NCBI GenBank assembly: GCA_903892355.1
Contig: CAITIE010000098.1
Coordinates: 124,001-188,000, forward strand
Origin: an uncultured Pirellula sp.
Lineage (GTDB): Bacteria > Planctomycetota > Planctomycetia > Pirellulales > Pirellulaceae
Length of the DNA stretch: 64,000 nucleotides
Reading direction: 5' to 3'
Shown here: positions 60,521-64,000 of the stretch, in pieces
Layout: every line of letters begins with the position of its first letter
How positions within the stretch are numbered: the stretch's first letter is position 1
The notes under the pieces: generated by a model
Seen by the model: the letters and a program-made list of their open reading frames with translations, nothing else
Databases searched by the model: none
Told to the model about the DNA's origin: nothing
Made by a program: the position numbers and the translations under genes

Positions 60521-62527
60521 ATGAAGATCCTTTTTTGGCTCCTTGTGCTTTTCGCTGCCGGGTTGGGCTTAGTTCTTTGGTACTTCCTGAATGTCCCGAC
60601 CTCCGTTCCGCAAAATCCGGTCGACGGTTCGGTTCCTTTTGCGTCCTCAGCACCACCCAAGCCATCGGATTGGTTGCTACTTCCAAAGGACATGAGTTCT
60701 GAGCCCGCGTCTGATCCCAGATTGACCGTAAAAACGATTTTCCGAAACGTTCATCCTGATGTGGCTTATATGGGGGATGAGAATTGCGCGGAATGCCATC
60801 AAGCACTTTGCGATTCGTTTCACCAGCATCCCATGGGGAGATCCGCAATCGTTGCCGGGACAGACGGCTTGGAGGGACTCGATGGAGCATCTCTGGAGCC
60901 GATTCGAGCCGGGCCGTATGAACTGAGCGTACGCAAGGACGCGGAGGGGGTGGTTCAAGTGGTCCGGGCCAAGGGTGGAGACGGGAAATACCTACCGGCG
61001 GTGGAGTACCCAATCTCAATCGCCATTGGATCTGGGACTCGTGGGCGTTCTTACGCGAGTTTGGATGACGATAGTGTGTGGCAAGCGCCGCTGAGTTGGT
61101 TTACCGAAAAAGGGTGTTGGGATATCTCGCCTGGGTTCAATCTAGGCGAAGCGACGCAGCGGCCGATTGTTAATGGTTGCTTGTATTGCCATGTCAATCA
61201 GAGCGGTTGGATTGAGGACTCCGTCAACCGGTACAAGCAACCTGTCAGCAAGCAGCAATTATCGATTGGTTGCGAACGGTGCCATGGGCCAGGCGAATTG
61301 CATGCCAAAGAGCACGCAACTGGTGTGGTTGAAGGTTCTTCGAAAGACGGAGTTGATACGACGATTGTCAATCCCAAGCATCTCTCCGATGACTTGCAGA
61401 TGTCGATCTGCGCGCAATGCCATTTGGGTGGAAAAACGCGAGTGGTTCGCAAGGATCGTACGCTTGAGGAATTTCGTCCAGGTCTTCCTTTGGATCTTTT
61501 TGTCAATGGATATATCTCGACTCCCGATGCCAGTTTGCAGAACAAAGCGGTCGGGCATTTCGATCAATTGCTGCTGGCACAGTGCAGGACTGCCTCCGGA
61601 AAATCGCTTTTGTGCAGTTCTTGTCACGATCCGCACCGAAAGCATGAACCAGAAGTGGCGGAGCAATTGCAATTGCAAAATTGCAAGTCGTGCCATCAGG
61701 ATCGCGGTTGCAGCGCACCGGCAGAAGTGCGAAACTCGCGGCAAGATCACTGCGTCAAGTGCCATATGCCAACGACCGATGATACTCAGATAGCCCATAC
61801 CAGTTTGACCGATCATCGAATTCTGAAAGACCCGAGCAAACCACTTGAGGATGCTATTAGGTTGGCAGGCCAAACGGTTTTGACCCCGTACTTCAATAGT
61901 GCCGAGGTCAGTGAAACTGAAAAAGAACGTGATCTCGGGATTGCCTTGGCCCGATTTGCTGAAAAGATCCCAGCGGATTCTCCCAAGAAACAGCAAACGC
62001 TGGATCAAGCCAAATCAAGGCTGAAAAAATCGCTCGAGAGATGGCCGAATGACACCCAAGCATGGATTGCTTTCAGTGCTGTCGAAGCAGCTTCGGGGAA
62101 TTTAGAGTCAGCGATGAGTGTGATGCAGGCCGCGGCAAAAATCGCACCGAACGATGAGGCTGTTCTCTCACAAGCTGCCAACATTGCGGAGTTGGCTGGT
62201 CAAGTGGATGCAGCGATCGCACTCATGAACGACTTGGTAGCGATGAATCCAGCGTCCCATGATTATCGTATACGGCGAATGATGATGTACATGTCCTCGG
62301 GGGACTTTTACCGGACGGAGGCCGAGAGCCGCGAATTATTGCGGATCAATCCGCTGCAACCGATGGCACGCTTGGTGCTCGGGCTGTGCCTTTACGGTGA
62401 GGGTGAGAAGGATGCCGCTCAGGCCGAGGTCAATCATGCGCTGCAACTGGCGACGTCGAAGGAGCAACAAGCGTCCATCCAATCGTGGTTCCAGCGATTT
62501 GTGGCGTGGAGGTCACAAGCCAAATGA
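60521..62527 (+). CDS. seven-haem c-type cytochrome with C-terminal TPR region
   Basis: Seen: an N-terminal membrane or signal helix (MKILFWLLVLFAAGLGLVLWYF), then CxxCH sites CAECH, CLYCH, CERCH, CAQCH, CSSCH, CKSCH and CVKCH, i.e. seven haems, over residues 85-415. The rest is a TPR-like region (MSVMQAAAKIAPNDEAVLSQAANIAELAGQVDAAIALMNDLV). Resembles planctomycete multihaem cytochromes of the cytochrome c554-like family with TPR. Known: such proteins move electrons in the periplasm, often for nitrogen or sulphur chemistry or extracellular transfer. Partner unknown; no oxidase or reductase is nearby. Confidence 0.92.
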   Translation: MKILFWLLVLFAAGLGLVLWYFLNVPTSVPQNPVDGSVPFASSAPPKPSDWLLLPKDMSSEPASDPRLTVKTIFRNVHPDVAYMGDENCAECHQALCDSFHQHPMGRSAIVAGTDGLEGLDGASLEPIRAGPYELSVRKDAEGVVQVVRAKGGDGKYLPAVEYPISIAIGSGTRGRSYASLDDDSVWQAPLSWFTEKGCWDISPGFNLGEATQRPIVNGCLYCHVNQSGWIEDSVNRYKQPVSKQQLSIGCERCHGPGELHAKEHATGVVEGSSKDGVDTTIVNPKHLSDDLQMSICAQCHLGGKTRVVRKDRTLEEFRPGLPLDLFVNGYISTPDASLQNKAVGHFDQLLLAQCRTASGKSLLCSSCHDPHRKHEPEVAEQLQLQNCKSCHQDRGCSAPAEVRNSRQDHCVKCHMPTTDDTQIAHTSLTDHRILKDPSKPLEDAIRLAGQTVLTPYFNSAEVSETEKERDLGIALARFAEKIPADSPKKQQTLDQAKSRLKKSLERWPNDTQAWIAFSAVEAASGNLESAMSVMQAAAKIAPNDEAVLSQAANIAELAGQVDAAIALMNDLVAMNPASHDYRIRRMMMYMSSGDFYRTEAESRELLRINPLQPMARLVLGLCLYGEGEKDAAQAEVNHALQLATSKEQQASIQSWFQRFVAWRSQAK

Positions 62528-62560
62528 TGGTGCGTGAGAAGACCGATGGGTGCGTCAGCG

Positions 62561-62614
62561 GTGCAGGTTGATCGAGCTGTGCAGGTTGATCGAGCTGTGC
62601 AGGTTGATCGAGCT
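62561..62614. repeat. 18-bp direct tandem repeat, 3 perfect copies
   Basis: GTGCAGGTTGATCGAGCT three times head to tail, with a fourth GTG start, between the cytochrome stop and the infA stop (convergent genes). It is outside any gene. Confidence 0.95.
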
Positions 62615-62669
62615 GTGATCAAACGGCCTAACAGCAGGGTATTCAGCAGGGCGATCAGCCTCGAAGGGC

Positions 62670-62891
62670 TTACCGTTCTCGGAATACGATTCGTCCCTTG
62701 GTCAAATCGTAGGGGGACAACTCCACACGGACCTTGTCACCGGGGACAATACGGATGAAGTTTTTCCGCATTCGACCAGCGACGTGCGCGAGCACTTCCG
62801 AACCAGTTTCCAATTGAACGCGAAACCTGGTGTTCGCTAGAGCCTGGGTGACAGTACCTTCGACTTCGAATGCTTCTTCGTTTTTTCCCAT
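62670..62891 (-). CDS. infA: translation initiation factor IF-1
   Basis: Seen: 73 residues [73 protein letters not shown], the full OB-fold IF-1. Known: IF-1 binds the 30S A-site and aids IF-2 and IF-3 at initiation. In this window it stands alone, outside a ribosomal-protein cluster. Confidence 0.98.
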   Translation of the reverse strand: MGKNEEAFEVEGTVTQALANTRFRVQLETGSEVLAHVAGRMRKNFIRIVPGDKVRVELSPYDLTKGRIVFRER

Positions 62892-63310
62892 AACGTCCCG
62901 AGGACTTCACTCCGAGAAAATGTGTGGATGGAACTTGTTCTTAACGATCAACGCGGTGGTTTTAAAGTCGCCACAGCTGACTGCCTGTACGGCAGATAAT
63001 TGCCTATGCAGCCACAGTCGTTCGGTGCGGCGTCAGGCTTGGTTAGACGGGGAGGCACCGGACACCCCAAGGTACTTGGCGATGTCGCACCTGCGATCAT
63101 CAAACTTCCATTCCCGTCGCACTCCCCATGTTATACGGGATTTTACTGGCAATCGTCCACGCCAAACCCATTGAATCCTCTCTTTTTCGCGGACCCAGGG
63201 CTGTTTTTTGGGATGGATCTATTTTTCGAAGGATGCCAACGGGAGCTTTTTGTTTCTGAGACGTTTTAGGGATGGTGGTTCGATCGATCTCGAGTACTTT
63301 GGATCAGGTC
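62892..63310. other. divergent spacer between infA and the RlmM-like gene
   Basis: About 420 bp. A short CTGCC-TGTAC-GGCAG hairpin at 62981-62995 lies upstream of infA. The 89-aa plus-strand ORF here has no family likeness. Promoters of infA and of the next gene should lie here. Confidence 0.4.
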
Positions 63311-64000
63311 ATGAGTTCACCAACTGCCAATCCGACCAATCGATTTCTTTATGCCGCTTGCCAGCACGGAGCGGAACCGGTCCTCAAACAGGCCCTTTGT
63401 GAGCCGGAGGGGCCTTTTCGGCTGGCGTATTCCGCCAAAGGTTTCTTGACATTCAAATCGAACATGGCGACCCCGATATGGTCGAGGGCACTGATCGAGC
63501 ATCCGCTGGTCCGAAGCCGGGGAACGGTTTTGGAGCGGATCGAAGGTACCGAATCGGGGCCGATGATCGAGCAAATCCTGTCCTCGTACCAGAGCTTAGA
63601 CTGGGATACGCTTCACGTGTGGCAGCGGGATACGGCCCAGCCAGGTTGGAATGGATTTGAGCCGGGGGAGTCTCTTTTGGCCGTGTCCGTGGCTGAGCAA
63701 CTAAGGAATGCGCTCAGGAGGCAAAACGACGTACGGGAGGTTCGCGCTGGGGGCCTATCGCGTGAGAATCCCCAAGTTCCCGTGGACATCGCTCACGCAC
63801 CATCGAGTGTGGATTCCCCAGATAGCTCGCAACCTGATGGGGCTCTGCATCGCAGCATTCCAGAGAGTGTGCTTGTCAGCGAAAAGGATACGGAATCGGA
63901 TCCGGAAACCGGCACGGCAGAAACGTCAGGGGGCGATGGATTGATTCGCATCGCCGATGACAAAGGGGCGGACGGACCGATCCCAAGACCCGTTCCTCAA
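63311..64000 (+). CDS. RlmM-like 23S rRNA methyltransferase, N-terminal part (cut by window end)
   Basis: The frame opens at ATG 63311 and is still open at the last base (230 codons); it is not in the ORF track because it has no stop. Seen: NRFLYAACQHGAEPVLKQALCEP and RLAYSAKGFLTFK resemble the N-terminal ferredoxin-like/THUMP start of planctomycete RlmM-type proteins (CQ-GAE...K, FSRPGFVTFK). The second part (about 140-230) is a Ser/Asp/Glu/Pro-rich linker that is unusual for RlmM; the SAM domain must lie beyond the window. Known: RlmM methylates C2498 of 23S rRNA. Family identity is inferred from the short N-terminal match. Confidence 0.6.
   Translation, partial: MSSPTANPTNRFLYAACQHGAEPVLKQALCEPEGPFRLAYSAKGFLTFKSNMATPIWSRALIEHPLVRSRGTVLERIEGTESGPMIEQILSSYQSLDWDTLHVWQRDTAQPGWNGFEPGESLLAVSVAEQLRNALRRQNDVREVRAGGLSRENPQVPVDIAHAPSSVDSPDSSQPDGALHRSIPESVLVSEKDTESDPETGTAETSGGDGLIRIADDKGADGPIPRPVPQ

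Noticed and set aside
63000-63269. 89-aa plus-strand ORF
   Set aside because: No family, no SD and no continuity with the RlmM-like frame; likely chance.

Overview
The window looks like a chromosomal segment of a planctomycete, probably in or near the Pirellulaceae. I base this on gene content, not on a marker gene: a DUF1501/PSD1-cytochrome pair, a PEP-CTERM protein, two Hanks-type Ser/Thr kinases with a planctomycete-style layout, a prenyltransferase-repeat membrane protein, large secreted proteins without clear relatives, and many genes without a good Shine-Dalgarno site. No phage, insertion sequence, CRISPR array, rRNA or tRNA was seen.

Layout. 1-7.5 kb: the C-terminal part of an MscS channel with a cNMP-binding-like domain, the PSD1/DUF1501 pair, a PEP-CTERM protein, and a secreted beta-propeller followed by an ecotin-type protease inhibitor. 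7.7-13.8 kb (minus strand): a GspE/PilB-like protein that has lost its ATPase motifs, PilT, HisF, CarA and HisN. 13.9-22.5 kb (plus): a tightly packed MdtABC-type RND efflux operon ending in a zinc-ribbon SAM methyltransferase. 22.6-29.8 kb: prenyltransferase-repeat protein, CsrA, a GAF plus degenerate PP2C regulator, a small protein, and an ECF sigma/anti-sigma pair. 29.9-32.3 kb: NhaR-like regulator, a short HPF-like protein and alanine dehydrogenase. 32.6-37.8 kb: a KdsD-KdsC-LptC-like operon that matches the order of the proteobacterial LPS-transport locus, with a very large protein in the LptC position. 38-45 kb: RluB-type pseudouridine synthase with a long charged tail, a PP1-like phosphatase and two Ser/Thr kinases. 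45-54 kb: two small membrane proteins, a ~1170-residue protein that I read as PPi-type PEP carboxykinase, a xylonate dehydratase, and uppP with an SGNH hydrolase. 54-64 kb: TPR-redoxin protein, MacB-type ATPase, PII protein, a secreted protein, a seven-haem cytochrome, IF-1, and the first 230 codons of an RlmM-like methyltransferase that runs off the right edge and is absent from the ORF track.

Three signals are not explained by ordinary genes. First, a 200-nt unit just upstream of uppP carries a 13-nt perfect match to the anti-Shine-Dalgarno end of 16S rRNA, a 13-codon ORF and a perfect 13-bp terminator hairpin; it could be an attenuator or a small RNA. Second, short direct tandem repeats of 14-18 bp recur in at least six intergenic regions, each with its own unit sequence. 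Third, several enzymes have lost catalytic or modification residues while keeping the fold motifs: the GspE-like protein, the PP2C-like protein and the PII T-loop.
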